Positions 1 through 8,307 of a stretch of DNA of 64,000 nt are shown here, one piece after another. The DNA comes from CAYZJB01 sp964478735 (lineage in GTDB: Bacteria; CLD3; SB21), in the NCBI GenBank assembly GCA_964478735.1, contig CAYZJB010000002.1:62001-126000 (forward strand). The letters run 5' to 3'. The stretch's first letter is position 1, and each line of letters opens with the position of its first letter. Below the pieces are notes generated by a model, which did not search any database, had not been told where the DNA came from, and was given only the letters and a program-made list of their open reading frames with translations. The position numbers and the translations under genes are program-made.

Positions 1-125
1 CCTTCCTCGCGTATCGTATTAACGGATTCTTTGTCCGCAAATGTACGCCACTCGGATTGACCGCACGACAGCAGCAGCAAAGCCGTTCCACACGCGCACA
101 GCGTCCTCATGAATTGCTTTGTCAT
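1..125 (-). CDS. Lipoprotein, N-terminal fragment (cut by window edge)
   Basis: Reading the minus strand from 125 gives an open frame of 41 codons that runs off the left edge without a stop. It begins MTKQFMRTLCACGTALLLLS followed by CGQSEW, which is a short positively charged start, a hydrophobic stretch and a lipobox (LLSC), so the product should be a lipid-anchored envelope protein. The start is set by an AGGAGG on the minus strand at 138-133, seven bases from the ATG at 125; an ATG six bases further upstream is too close to it. It lies 28 bases after the korB stop on the same strand and may be cotranscribed with korAB. Nothing can be said of its function because only the first 41 residues are visible. 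Confidence 0.75.
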   Translation of the reverse strand, partial: MTKQFMRTLCACGTALLLLSCGQSEWRTFADKESVNTIREE

Positions 126-153
126 CGTCATACCTCCTGGTTTAGTGTGTTTC

Positions 154-1179
154 TCATGATACCGTCCAAACGTCGCCTTTATTCAGCAATTGGCGCAAAT
201 TTCCCTCGCCGAGTTTCGTTTTGGCCATGGCGATTTGCGTCCGGATGTCCTCTTCGTACGTATTTCGTTCGACGGCCCGGATGACGCCGATCGGAGTTGG
301 AAAATTGGGCCGCTCGTGAAGATGCGCCAGCATCCAGTGCAGCGTCGTATCTTTCGTATGCATATCGTGAACGAGGCAATCGTTGGCCGAATGGACACCG
401 TCATCGAGTGAGACAACGACGGGCGTCAATCCGTCCATCTTGATTCCACGGTTTCGCGACTTGCCGAACACCAACGGCTTTCCGTGTTCCAGGTAAACGG
501 TGGTGTCGGGGCGCGAGTCTTTTTCGGTGAGGTGAAAAAACGCACCGTCGTTGAAAATGTTGCAGTTCTGATAAATCTCGACGAACGCCGTTCCGCGGTG
601 TAAGGCGGCCATGCGGAGCACGTCCTGCATTCCTTTGGGATCGCGGTCCATACTGCGGGCAATGAACGTTCCGCCCGCTCCCAGCGCCAGCGATAACGGG
701 TTGACGGGATGATCGAGCGAGCCCATCGGCGTGGATTTCGTGATTTTTCCGATTTCGGACGTCGGGGAGTACTGGCCTTTGGTTAATCCGTAAATCCGGT
801 TATTGAACAACAGGTATTTGATATCGATGTTCCGTCGAATCGCGTGCATGAAATGATTTCCGCCGATGCTGAGCGAATCTCCGTCCCCGCTGATCACCCA
901 GACGCTGAGATCGGGATTGGCGATTTTGATGCCGGTGGCGATTGCCGGCGCACGGCCATGGATCGTGTGGAATCCGTACGTATTCATATAATACGGAAAA
1001 CGGCTCGAACAGCCGATGCCGGATACAAAAACGTACTTCTCGCGCGGGATGCCCAGATCGGGGAGCGTTCGCTGGACCTGGGCCAGGATTGAATAATCCC
1101 CGCATCCCGGGCACCATCGAATTTCCTGGTCGGATTCGAAATCTTTTTTAGTCGGCTTGACGGTCGTTTCGGTCGTCAT
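154..1179 (-). CDS. korB: 2-oxoacid:ferredoxin oxidoreductase, beta subunit (KorB type)
   Basis: Cytosolic thiamine-diphosphate subunit of a 2-oxoacid (probably 2-oxoglutarate):ferredoxin oxidoreductase, which oxidatively decarboxylates the oxoacid to acyl-CoA with reduction of ferredoxin, reversibly in some organisms. The 341-residue protein has the expected cysteines for a [4Fe-4S] cluster (CPGCGDY near residue 23, GIGC near 57 and a later QNCN) and a ThDP/Mg motif beginning GDGD with a following NN. Its length matches KorB rather than the shorter pyruvate-specific beta chains. The start ATG overlaps the korA stop as ATGA, so translation is coupled. Substrate (2-oxoglutarate versus pyruvate) is inferred from the fused-gamma architecture of its partner and not proven. 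Confidence 0.93.
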   Translation of the reverse strand: MTTETTVKPTKKDFESDQEIRWCPGCGDYSILAQVQRTLPDLGIPREKYVFVSGIGCSSRFPYYMNTYGFHTIHGRAPAIATGIKIANPDLSVWVISGDGDSLSIGGNHFMHAIRRNIDIKYLLFNNRIYGLTKGQYSPTSEIGKITKSTPMGSLDHPVNPLSLALGAGGTFIARSMDRDPKGMQDVLRMAALHRGTAFVEIYQNCNIFNDGAFFHLTEKDSRPDTTVYLEHGKPLVFGKSRNRGIKMDGLTPVVVSLDDGVHSANDCLVHDMHTKDTTLHWMLAHLHERPNFPTPIGVIRAVERNTYEEDIRTQIAMAKTKLGEGNLRQLLNKGDVWTVS

Positions 1180-3017
1180 GATCGCGCTCCGATCAGTTCT
1201 TCGATTTTGGTTTGAATCTCCCTCGCACTAAACGGCTGTCCGGAGATTTTGTTCAAATCCACGGTGGGAATGAGGTATTCGTACCGGACGATTTTCGACA
1301 GTTGACCGAGATTGATCTCCGGAATCAGGACGGTTTTGAATCGCTTGAGGATGTCGTGGAGATCGCCGGGTAGCGGATTGAGCCAGCGCAGATGGATACG
1401 GGACACGGCCATTCCTTTTTTCTGGCATCGTTCGACCGCCGTACGAATAGCGCCGTACGTGCTTCCCCAGCCCAGAACCATCAAATCGCCATGGTCGGGT
1501 CCGTGAATTTCCGTCGGCGGAATATCCTGGACGATGCACTTGATTTTTTCATCCCGGAGCCGGCACATCATCTCGTGGTTGTCCGGTTCATAATTAACCG
1601 TGCCCGTCACGTTTTTTTTCTCCAGCCCGCCGATGCGGTGTTCGAGACCGGGCGTTCCCGGAATGGCCCAGGCACGGGCCATCGTCGTTTCGTCACGCCG
1701 GTAGGGATGGAATTCTCCGCTGGAAGGGTTTTGCGTAACGCGAATGGACGGGAGGTGGTCGGGGTCCTGGATTTTCCATGGTTCCGCCCCGTTGCCAATG
1801 TACCCGTCGGACAGTAAGACGACCGGCGTCATGTATTTAATTGCGATCCGGATGGCTTCGTATGCCACGTCGAAACAATCGGCGGGCCGCGACGCGGCCA
1901 TAACGGCCAGCGGCGATTCCGAATTACGCCCGTACAACGCCTGCAGCAAGTCGGCCTGTTCCGTTTTCGTCGGCATACCCGTGCTTGGGCCGGCCCGTTG
2001 TACATCGATGACGATGAGCGGCAATTCCGTCATCACGGCCAGATTGATCGCCTCGCTCTTGAGGCACATGCCGGGACCGGACGTGCTGGTAATCCCGATC
2101 GCCCCGGCGTACGATGCACCGATCGCCGCCGTGACCGCCGCGATTTCGTCCTCGGCCTGAAACGTGATGACGCCGTAATTTTTATATTTCGACAGTGCGT
2201 GGAGTATATCCGATGCCGGTGTGATGGGGTAGGAGCCCAGGAATAATTTCAATCCCGATTTAGTCGCGGCCGCAATCAATCCCATCGCCAGCGCATCGTT
2301 GCCGCCGAGATTTCGATAGGTGCCGGGCGGCAGAGCGGCTTTGGGAACTTCGTACGAATTGACAAACGCTTCCGTCGCCGCGCAATAGGAATGACCGGCC
2401 TTTAGCGCCAGGACATTGGCCAGCGCGAGGTCCTGTTTTTTGGAGAATTTCTCTTCGAGGAATTTGACCGTGTGATCCAGCGGTCGGTTAAACAGCCAGT
2501 AAATCATTCCAAGGGCGAAAAAATTCTTACAACGTTCCATCGACTTGTGATCAAGACCCGTTTCACGCAGCGCCACCTTTGTATGCGAAGACATTTCGAC
2601 CTTGAAAACCTGATATCCGTCAATCGTGCCGTCGTCCAGAGGATTGGTCGTGCAGTTGGCCAGTTTCAGGTCTTTGTCCGTGAAGCTTTCTGAATTGACG
2701 ATCACAATACCATTCGGCTTGAGCGATTTGATGTTGGCCTTGAGGGCCGCCGGATTCATGGCAACGAGAACGTCGACCTCATCACCCGGCGTGTGAATGT
2801 CAAAACTGCCGATGTGCAATTGAAATCCGCTTACTCCCGGGAGGGTGCCCGCCGGGGCGCGAATCTCTGCCGGATAGTCAGGCAGGGTGCCCACGTCGTT
2901 GCCGAAAAGCGCAGAAACGTTTGTCAATTCCGATCCGACCAGTTGCATTCCATCACCGGAATCACCGGCCAGACGAATCGTGACTTCATCAAGATTGAGT
3001 ACCGATTCAACTCCCAT
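1176..3017 (-). CDS. korA: 2-oxoacid:ferredoxin oxidoreductase, alpha subunit with fused gamma domain (KorA type)
   Basis: Large subunit of the same enzyme as the gene that follows it. Residues 1-190 or so form the gamma domain (AGDSGDGMQLVG near the start), and residues from about 230 form the pyrimidine-binding alpha domain with GSYPITPASD and the TSTSGPGM segment that binds CoA and ThDP. The fusion of gamma onto alpha and the 613-residue length are typical of the two-subunit KorAB enzymes found in mycobacteria, many Bacteroidota and reductive-TCA bacteria. No ferredoxin-like delta domain is present, so an external ferredoxin is needed. The ATG at 3017 follows an AAAGGA-type ribosome site. 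A candidate promoter lies at 3064-3092. Confidence 0.94.
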   Translation of the reverse strand: MGVESVLNLDEVTIRLAGDSGDGMQLVGSELTNVSALFGNDVGTLPDYPAEIRAPAGTLPGVSGFQLHIGSFDIHTPGDEVDVLVAMNPAALKANIKSLKPNGIVIVNSESFTDKDLKLANCTTNPLDDGTIDGYQVFKVEMSSHTKVALRETGLDHKSMERCKNFFALGMIYWLFNRPLDHTVKFLEEKFSKKQDLALANVLALKAGHSYCAATEAFVNSYEVPKAALPPGTYRNLGGNDALAMGLIAAATKSGLKLFLGSYPITPASDILHALSKYKNYGVITFQAEDEIAAVTAAIGASYAGAIGITSTSGPGMCLKSEAINLAVMTELPLIVIDVQRAGPSTGMPTKTEQADLLQALYGRNSESPLAVMAASRPADCFDVAYEAIRIAIKYMTPVVLLSDGYIGNGAEPWKIQDPDHLPSIRVTQNPSSGEFHPYRRDETTMARAWAIPGTPGLEHRIGGLEKKNVTGTVNYEPDNHEMMCRLRDEKIKCIVQDIPPTEIHGPDHGDLMVLGWGSTYGAIRTAVERCQKKGMAVSRIHLRWLNPLPGDLHDILKRFKTVLIPEINLGQLSKIVRYEYLIPTVDLNKISGQPFSAREIQTKIEELIGARS

Positions 3018-3063
3018 TCAGGAACATCCTTTCACGGAAATATAGCGATAGCAATTAGTTAAC

Positions 3064-3092
3064 AATATAGAACGCGATATTTTCAAGCGCAA
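3064..3092 (-). promoter_or_regulatory. Candidate sigma70-type promoter for korAB
   Basis: On the minus strand TTGCGC (3092-3087) is separated by exactly 17 bases from TATATT (3069-3064), about 45 bases before the korA start. The spacing is ideal and the -10 box is good, but the -35 box is only a partial match. It lies in the only gap (90 bases) upstream of korA. Confidence 0.4.
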
Positions 3093-3107
3093 GGGAAGGG
3101 GGCAGAA

Positions 3108-3638
3108 CTACGAATTATCTTCAGCCAGGTCCAGGAGGCTGGAAAGGGTGGGGTTTGTGATCCGAACGGGTTTTCCGTTGTCGGTTTGGATCGTCTCCTT
3201 CGGAGTAGTCGAAGCCGTCATAGATTCGCCGGATGCCGGACTCATTCGAATGTTGAAAATTGCAACGCCGACGCCGCTCTGGACACGCAGACCCTCGGCG
3301 ATACTTGTAATGCCAGTCAACTTGACAACGTACAACCCATCCTGAATCTCTTTGGCTTTCGTCGACGTCGTATCGGTCATATTTTCCCCATAGACGATCT
3401 TGCGTTCATGTCCCGGGATATGCGTGACCCGCCAGACCTCGTCGATCCGTTTCTGGCCGTTTTCATGCCGGACCCGGCCGATCGTCAGATTGAAAAAATC
3501 GACCGTCATGGTAAGATCCTTGGCCGTACTCCATTCCAAAATCCACGGACGATCGCCGAGCGCCAGTGATTTCTGCTGCGGTTTATTTTGATCGGAGACC
3601 TGCCGAACCACAATGAGAAATTTGGGTGTTTCGGTCAT
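3108..3638 (-). CDS. Protein of unknown function, encoded with a DEDD exonuclease
   Basis: A 176-residue soluble protein that I do not recognise. It begins MTETPKFLIVVRQVSDQ and has no signal peptide, membrane segment or familiar catalytic motif. The first ~130 residues look like a compact mixed beta fold and the last ~45 are polar and low in structure, ending in a short leucine-rich patch (LSSLLDLAED). The start is the ATG at 3638, which shares one base with the stop of the upstream exonuclease gene (TAATG); a TTG two codons earlier gives a slightly longer frame but has no support. The tight coupling suggests a functional or stoichiometric link with the exonuclease. Confidence 0.7.
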   Translation of the reverse strand: MTETPKFLIVVRQVSDQNKPQQKSLALGDRPWILEWSTAKDLTMTVDFFNLTIGRVRHENGQKRIDEVWRVTHIPGHERKIVYGENMTDTTSTKAKEIQDGLYVVKLTGITSIAEGLRVQSGVGVAIFNIRMSPASGESMTASTTPKETIQTDNGKPVRITNPTLSSLLDLAEDNS

Positions 3639-4282
3639 TACCAATCAACCTTCACTTGTACCGGCTGTTCCTGCATGTCGTTATATTGAACGTAACCTTT
3701 CTCCTGTCCGAATCGGACGAGATCGCGCAGGACCTGAACGTCCTGGCGGCAGTATTCGATAATTTGGTCGACCTTGCCCTCCTTCCACCACTGAAGGGCG
3801 GCCAGACCGTCCGCGCTTTTTCCGACGTTCAGCGTCGCCATGGCCACGCTTTCCAGGCGGACACGATGTTTCAGCTTTGAACTCAAATACTGTGCGACGT
3901 CGAACGATTTGCGCCTAATGGTACTGACATCGCCGTAATAAGACAAGACTTTACTGTCAAAGTTGTCGCCGTTGAACGAAACGACCAGGTCGAACGAATT
4001 CATGTAGCCGATCATTTCCGAGACCATGGTTTCGTACCAGACGCGAAATCCGTCGTCCTCGGAATACGTGACCGCGATCGAAATCAACATCTTATCGGCA
4101 TGCTCCCATCCGCCGACTTCGTCCGCCCGCTTTTGCGTTTCGACGTCGTAGAAGACCAGACGTTTGTTTTGCGTGAACTGGCTTTCGACGAAAACTTCCG
4201 ATTCGAGGTCGAAATGCGAGTAGCAGGAGAACCAGTATTCCGCGGCAAAACGGTCTTCGTACAGGGCGGTGTTATTCTGCAT
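3638..4282 (-). CDS. DEDD-family 3'-5' exonuclease / ribonuclease H-like protein
   Basis: Predicted nuclease of the DnaQ/RNase H-like superfamily, 214 residues. The four acidic DEDDy positions can be read: FYDVETQ near residue 44 (D and E of Exo I), FNGDNFDSKVL near residue 103 (N-D of Exo II) and EYCRQDV near residue 177 (Y-x3-D of Exo III). This arrangement resembles the YprB-like and RNase H-like predicted exonucleases more than the proofreading subunit of polymerase III. Whether DNA or RNA is the substrate cannot be told. Its 5' end overlaps the end of apt by 11 bases and its stop overlaps the start of the following unknown gene, so all three are probably one transcript. Confidence 0.72.
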   Translation of the reverse strand: MQNNTALYEDRFAAEYWFSCYSHFDLESEVFVESQFTQNKRLVFYDVETQKRADEVGGWEHADKMLISIAVTYSEDDGFRVWYETMVSEMIGYMNSFDLVVSFNGDNFDSKVLSYYGDVSTIRRKSFDVAQYLSSKLKHRVRLESVAMATLNVGKSADGLAALQWWKEGKVDQIIEYCRQDVQVLRDLVRFGQEKGYVQYNDMQEQPVQVKVDW

Positions 4283-4805
4283 CGTACGAGATTAGGCTTT
4301 CGACACGGTAGGCTCCGAGACGTTCGCGGCCTTTCAGGAACGAGAGTTCGATCACCGTACCGATGCCGACGACCTTGCCGCCTAATTTTTCGGCCAGTGC
4401 GGCGGCCGCGGCGGCCGTACCGCCAGTTGCCAAAACGTCGTCGATAACCAGTACTCGGTGGCCGGGCGCGACCGCGTCCTCATGGATTTCCAGTTCGTTC
4501 GATCCGTATTCCAGCGCGTAAGATTGCCGAATAGTTCGGTAGGGTAATTTGCCTGGTTTCCGTACTGGTACAAACCCCGTCCGAGTATCACTTGCGATAA
4601 TGGACCCAAAAATGAAACCGCGGGACTCGATGCCGAGTACAAGGTCGTACTCTATGCCGTCGAAGCGTCGCCGCAAATCGTCAATCGTGCGGCGCAAAGC
4701 GGTCGGATCCTTGATCAGCGGTGTAATGTCTTTGAAATTAATTCCCGCTTTCGGAAAGTCCGGGACATTGCGAATAAATTGGCGCAGATCCATACAGGGA
4801 ATCAT
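4272..4805 (-). CDS. apt: Adenine phosphoribosyltransferase
   Basis: Purine-salvage enzyme that makes AMP from adenine and PRPP in the cytosol. The 177-residue protein has the family opening (IRNVPDFPKAGINFKDITPL), the Apt-specific segment LGIESRGFIFG, and the PRPP loop VLVIDDVLATGGTA. Length is normal for Apt. Two in-frame ATGs (4805 and 4793) are possible; the second would remove MIPC and fits family N-termini equally well, and no clear ribosome site separates them. The gene leads the exonuclease/unknown pair, with which it overlaps. Confidence 0.95.
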   Translation of the reverse strand: MIPCMDLRQFIRNVPDFPKAGINFKDITPLIKDPTALRRTIDDLRRRFDGIEYDLVLGIESRGFIFGSIIASDTRTGFVPVRKPGKLPYRTIRQSYALEYGSNELEIHEDAVAPGHRVLVIDDVLATGGTAAAAAALAEKLGGKVVGIGTVIELSFLKGRERLGAYRVESLISYDAE

Positions 4806-4865
4806 CGTCTGTTAACGAAACGAATGCGTGAAAAAATTTAGAATAAAAAAGGTAGGATTCCAGTA

Positions 4866-5141
4866 TCAAAAACGAACCGTAAACTGGCGGTACCGGCCGG
4901 TGTACGGTTGCCACTGAATAGTGACGTCCGTGACCCGAGAAAATGACGGCCCGCGTCGAAGGTCTTCAACATAGGATTTCACGACAGGCTCGTCCCCTTC
5001 GACTTCGATGAAAACGGAACCATCATCCATATTTCGGACCGTGCCCGTTAGTTCCCGCTCGACGGCGCGCAACTGGGCAAACCGGCGATATCCGACGCCT
5101 TGAACAAACCCGCGTACGGTGACTTCCGCGCGTACGTTCAT
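4866..5141 (-). CDS. acyP: Acylphosphatase
   Basis: Small (91-residue) enzyme that hydrolyses carboxyl-phosphate bonds such as those in acetyl phosphate and carbamoyl phosphate. The family signature VRGFVQGVGYRRFA carries the phosphate-binding loop and the catalytic Arg, and the second signature GTVRNMDDGSV carries the catalytic Asn. The ATG at 5141 was chosen over an upstream in-frame start because it gives a standard-length acylphosphatase and overlaps the stop of the preceding diguanylate cyclase gene as ATGA. The coupling to a response regulator is noteworthy because small phosphodonors can phosphorylate receiver domains, but a functional link is only inference. Confidence 0.92.
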   Translation of the reverse strand: MNVRAEVTVRGFVQGVGYRRFAQLRAVERELTGTVRNMDDGSVFIEVEGDEPVVKSYVEDLRRGPSFSRVTDVTIQWQPYTGRYRQFTVRF

Positions 5142-6121
5142 CGGGCGTGCTTGCGTTCCTCCAGGTCGGTGTAAATGATCATCTTGTTTCGGCCGGTTTG
5201 TTTGGCCTCGTACAGGGCCTTGTCGGCCCATTCGACAAGCTGAAATTCGTCTTTGATGATGGGGTCGGGCAGGGCGGAAACGCCGACGGAGATTGTGCGG
5301 CGAATGGAATGCTGATCGTTTCGAAATTCGTGCATCTCCACCGATTTTCGGATACGGTCGCCGACGACGGCCGCACGGTCCATTTCCGTGTCCGGGAGGA
5401 TCAGGATGAATTCCTCACCGCCGAACCGGCCGCACACGTCGACGGTTCGTGCCGTGTCCATAATGATTCGCGCAATTTCCTGCAGTACGATGTCTCCGAA
5501 CGAGTGCCCGTAGGTGTCATTGACGCTCTTAAAATGATCGGTGTCGAACATGAGGCAGGACAGGGGACGTTTGTAACGCGTTGCGCGTCGAAATTCGTCC
5601 TCGAGTTTCCGGTTGATGTACCTCCGGTTATACAGCTTCGTCAACTCGTCCGTGACCGATAGTTCTTCGAGCTGTTTGTTCTTTTCCCGAAGTTCATCGT
5701 TGAGTTGTTTGATGCGGAGCATCGATCGCATGCGTGCAGTGAGTTCCTTGATGTCATACGGCTTGGTCAAGTATTCGTCCGCGCCGCAATCCAGGCCCTC
5801 GATTTTGCTCATGAGCTCGCTTTTGGCCGTCAGAAGGATGATCGGAATATACGTGCCTTCCGGTGTGGCCTTCACGCGCTTGCAGACTTCGAAACCGTTG
5901 ATCTTCGGCATCATGACGTCCAGCAGAATGATGTCGGGAACGAGCGCCTCGGCCTTGTCCAGGGCTTCCTCTCCGTCGGCTGCCGTGTGAACTTCGTATT
6001 GTTGTTTGGTCAGGATCGTCCGGAGAATGTAGAGGCCGTCCTGATCGTCGTCGACGACCAGCACGCGGGTCGGGCGTTGTGAGACTTCGACGGTATCGAG
6101 CGTTGCGGCAAAGCTGGTCAT
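5138..6121 (-). CDS. Response regulator with GGDEF domain (diguanylate cyclase)
   Basis: A 327-residue regulator that should make cyclic di-GMP when its receiver domain is phosphorylated. An N-terminal REC domain (VLVVDDDQDG, phosphoacceptor Asp in LLDVMMP, then the SAKS-type Thr/Ser and Lys positions) is followed by a short coiled linker (residues ~145-165, ELREKNKQLEELSV) and a GGDEF domain beginning at TDELTKLYNRRY. The active-site loop is GGEEF, so it should be catalytically active, and RTVD five residues before it is an intact I-site for product inhibition. The ATG at 6121 is preceded by GGAG and removes a 55-residue out-of-family extension. No partner kinase adjoins it. Architecture is PleD/WspR-like. 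Confidence 0.93.
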   Translation of the reverse strand: MTSFAATLDTVEVSQRPTRVLVVDDDQDGLYILRTILTKQQYEVHTAADGEEALDKAEALVPDIILLDVMMPKINGFEVCKRVKATPEGTYIPIILLTAKSELMSKIEGLDCGADEYLTKPYDIKELTARMRSMLRIKQLNDELREKNKQLEELSVTDELTKLYNRRYINRKLEDEFRRATRYKRPLSCLMFDTDHFKSVNDTYGHSFGDIVLQEIARIIMDTARTVDVCGRFGGEEFILILPDTEMDRAAVVGDRIRKSVEMHEFRNDQHSIRRTISVGVSALPDPIIKDEFQLVEWADKALYEAKQTGRNKMIIYTDLEERKHAR

Positions 6122-6122
6122 C

Positions 6123-6818
6123 TTAAAGATCTCCACATGCAGGCTTGATGAGAATTTCTTCCACGACGGCGTTGGCAGGCTGGCGATACGCATCACGGAT
6201 GGCAACGGCAACGTCGTGCGGATCGAGCATGACGCTGCGGTCGAAGCCCGCGGCATATCCGTCCCAAAACGGAGTATGCACAGCACCGGGAATGACCGCC
6301 GTCACTCGAACGCTCCGGGGACGCAGTTCCAGCCGTGTGACTTCCGTCAATCCGAGCAGACCGAACTTGGACGCGCAATACGACGACGAATGGGCAAACC
6401 CTCGCCGCGATGCGGTCGAACAGATATTGAATACGTGCGGACGTTCGCTTTTTTCCAGCCACGGCAGCGCCATTTTCGTCATCAAAAAAGGTCCCGTAAG
6501 ATTGGTCTGTAGTACTTCATTCCAGTGCTCCCACGTTGTCGCTTCGATCGGTTCCGAATATCCGATGCCCGCATTATTGATCAAAACGTCAATGCACGAA
6601 TATTTTTCCGCTATTTTTTTTCCCAACGTTTCAACCTCGTGGGGTTGAGAAACGTCACATACGTACGGTTCTACCGCTTCGATTTCCTTTGCCAACGCCT
6701 CCAGCTTGCTCCGGGTTCTTGCAATGGCAAGGACATGAAATCCGTCTTGAGCAAAAACCTCCGTCAGTGATTTTCCGATTCCCTGTGTACTTCCGGTAAT
6801 TACGGCAATCAATGGCAT
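6123..6818 (-). CDS. Short-chain dehydrogenase/reductase
   Basis: NAD(P)-dependent oxidoreductase of the classical SDR family, 231 residues. The Rossmann glycine motif TGSTQGIG lies at residues 8-15, NNAG near residue 86, and the catalytic Ser and Y-x3-K (YCASK) near residues 133-151. An Arg-rich position after the first strand (ARTRSK) suggests a preference for NADPH. The substrate cannot be deduced; the short C-terminus argues against long fatty-chain reductases. It ends one base before the start of the diguanylate cyclase gene, so the two are probably cotranscribed. Confidence 0.88.
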   Translation of the reverse strand: MPLIAVITGSTQGIGKSLTEVFAQDGFHVLAIARTRSKLEALAKEIEAVEPYVCDVSQPHEVETLGKKIAEKYSCIDVLINNAGIGYSEPIEATTWEHWNEVLQTNLTGPFLMTKMALPWLEKSERPHVFNICSTASRRGFAHSSSYCASKFGLLGLTEVTRLELRPRSVRVTAVIPGAVHTPFWDGYAAGFDRSVMLDPHDVAVAIRDAYRQPANAVVEEILIKPACGDL

Positions 6819-6941
6819 GCAAGATTAGAAAAACGATAAGCTTAAAAAAAATAAGTAAAAGGGTGCGCGTTCGCAATACCCAAGTCTTATCTTACATGTT
6901 TGAGATGCCTACAAAATTACGAAGGGACTTACATGTGCTGC

Positions 6942-7775
6942 TTACGTCACGGTCCCCGTTACAATAGCGACAAGGCCCACCAGCATGGCCCATTTGAGTA
7001 AGATACTGGCCGTGTGAAGTGCGCTTTTTGTAGTTCTCCTCCACAGCATAACAAGTGCCCATCCGAGAATAGGGTAGATTCCGACAATTCCGATTACAAA
7101 GAACGACCGGTTGTATTGTCCGGATACAAACGCAGCAACGATCAGTCCGGCAAGAGCGGTGAGGGTTATCGTAACAACCATTACGGTGAGTCGAATGCCG
7201 AACACAATGGGAAATGTTCTGGCGTTTTCCAGTGCATCGCCTTTCATGTCTTCCATGTCTTTGACCAATTCCCGTGCGAGATGAATCAAAAAAGCAAAGC
7301 CCGCCGGATAGAATGCGGCGGCGGGGCGGTCGACTGCAAAGCCTCCATACAGAAATGCCAATGCCGAAAATAAACTGACGGCCAGGTTGCCCAGGAGCGT
7401 GGTTCGTTTCAGGTACGCGCTGTATCCGATCAGGCCGACAACGGCAAACCATGCAATGGTCACGTTGATCCAGCCGAGGGGAAAGCTGGCGGCGAACCCC
7501 GCAACGAATAGCAGACCGGCCCAGACCTTCGCCTGGGTGAGAGACATGGCCTGTCGCACGAGCACGCGATCGGGGCGGTTGATCCGGTCGATGGCGACGT
7601 CAAATACGTCGTTGATTACGTTTGCCGCCGCGCCAATCAGGGCCGTCGATAGTGCCGCCCATAACGTCTGAAGACTCATCAATTTCGATGGAGCAATGAC
7701 GCCGATGATGGCCGCTACACAGGCGAATATAATCGCCACATTGACTGGACGCGTGATCGTGATCCAGGGAGTCAT
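6942..7775 (-). CDS. UbiA-family prenyltransferase
   Basis: Polytopic membrane enzyme that transfers a polyprenyl chain to an acceptor. The 277-residue protein has about eight hydrophobic helices and both aspartate-rich loops of the family: NDVFDVAIDRINRPDR near residue 64 and KDMEDMKGDALENARTFP near residue 172. The form resembles the geranylgeranylglycerol-phosphate geranylgeranyltransferase-like group found in Bacteroidota and Archaea rather than MenA or UbiA proper, since the acceptor-specific loops differ. The acceptor is unknown. It stands alone, starting about 75 bases after the terminator of the ribosomal operon. Confidence 0.85.
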   Translation of the reverse strand: MTPWITITRPVNVAIIFACVAAIIGVIAPSKLMSLQTLWAALSTALIGAAANVINDVFDVAIDRINRPDRVLVRQAMSLTQAKVWAGLLFVAGFAASFPLGWINVTIAWFAVVGLIGYSAYLKRTTLLGNLAVSLFSALAFLYGGFAVDRPAAAFYPAGFAFLIHLARELVKDMEDMKGDALENARTFPIVFGIRLTVMVVTITLTALAGLIVAAFVSGQYNRSFFVIGIVGIYPILGWALVMLWRRTTKSALHTASILLKWAMLVGLVAIVTGTVT

Positions 7776-7847
7776 GGGGATGGAGGTTAGTTCAAATAGG
7801 AGGGTAATACTTCTTCATCACCGGGACCGATTTTGTATGTGATGAAA

Positions 7848-7879
7848 GAAAAAACAGGCTGTCCGATGGGACAGCCTGT
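7848..7879 (-). terminator. Rho-independent terminator of the typA-rplS operon
   Basis: A perfect 11-base-pair stem (7854-7864 with 7869-7879, loop of four) is followed on the minus strand by a run of six T. It begins 23 bases after the rplS stop and should end the whole operon. Confidence 0.9.
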
Positions 7880-7902
7880 CAATGACGATAGATTGACGTC
7901 GA

Positions 7903-8286
7903 CTAATTTTCCGTCGTCGTTTCGGCGGTTACCTCGGCGGCGCTTTCCATTTGTTCCGTAACCCGTGCGCTCTTTCCGGTACGACCGCGCAGATAGAACA
8001 ACTTGGCGCGACGAACGCGGCCTTTTCGAACCAGGCTGATCTGAGCGATACGCGGAGAGTGCAGTAGGAAAACGCGTTCGACGCCGACGCCGTTGGAAAT
8101 TTTTCTTACGGTAAACGTTTCGCTGATGCCGCTGCCGCGCCGTTGAAGGACGACGCCTTCGAAGGTCTGCAGGCGCTCTTTGTCGCCTTCGACGACTTTG
8201 ACCTGTACGGCCAGTGTGTCGCCGGGACTGAAGTCCGGCATGTTGTTTTGGGTTTGAAACGCGGTGATCGCGTTGACTCGGTTCAT
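7903..8286 (-). CDS. rplS: 50S ribosomal protein L19
   Basis: Large-subunit protein at the 30S-50S interface. The 127-residue sequence has the full L19 core (PGDTLAVQVKVVEGDKERLQ, FEGVVLQRRGSG, TVRKIS.GVGVER, SPRIAQISLVRKGRVRRAKLFYLR) and an additional acidic/threonine-rich tail of about 15 residues (VTAETTTEN end) not needed for the fold. An AGGAGG-like site (CGGAGG) precedes the ATG at 8286. It is the last gene of the ffh-rpsP-khpA-rimM-trmD-rplS string and is followed by a strong terminator. Confidence 0.97.
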   Translation of the reverse strand: MNRVNAITAFQTQNNMPDFSPGDTLAVQVKVVEGDKERLQTFEGVVLQRRGSGISETFTVRKISNGVGVERVFLLHSPRIAQISLVRKGRVRRAKLFYLRGRTGKSARVTEQMESAAEVTAETTTEN

Positions 8287-8307
8287 GGAATCCTCCGTAT
8301 CATTGTT

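Noticed and set aside
57..284. Plus-strand frame at the left edge
   Set aside because: Overlaps korB antisense and the start of a minus-strand lipoprotein gene with a strong ribosome site.
6892..7452. 186-codon minus-strand frame overlapping the UbiA gene
   Set aside because: Out of frame with the UbiA protein, which has both Asp-rich motifs.
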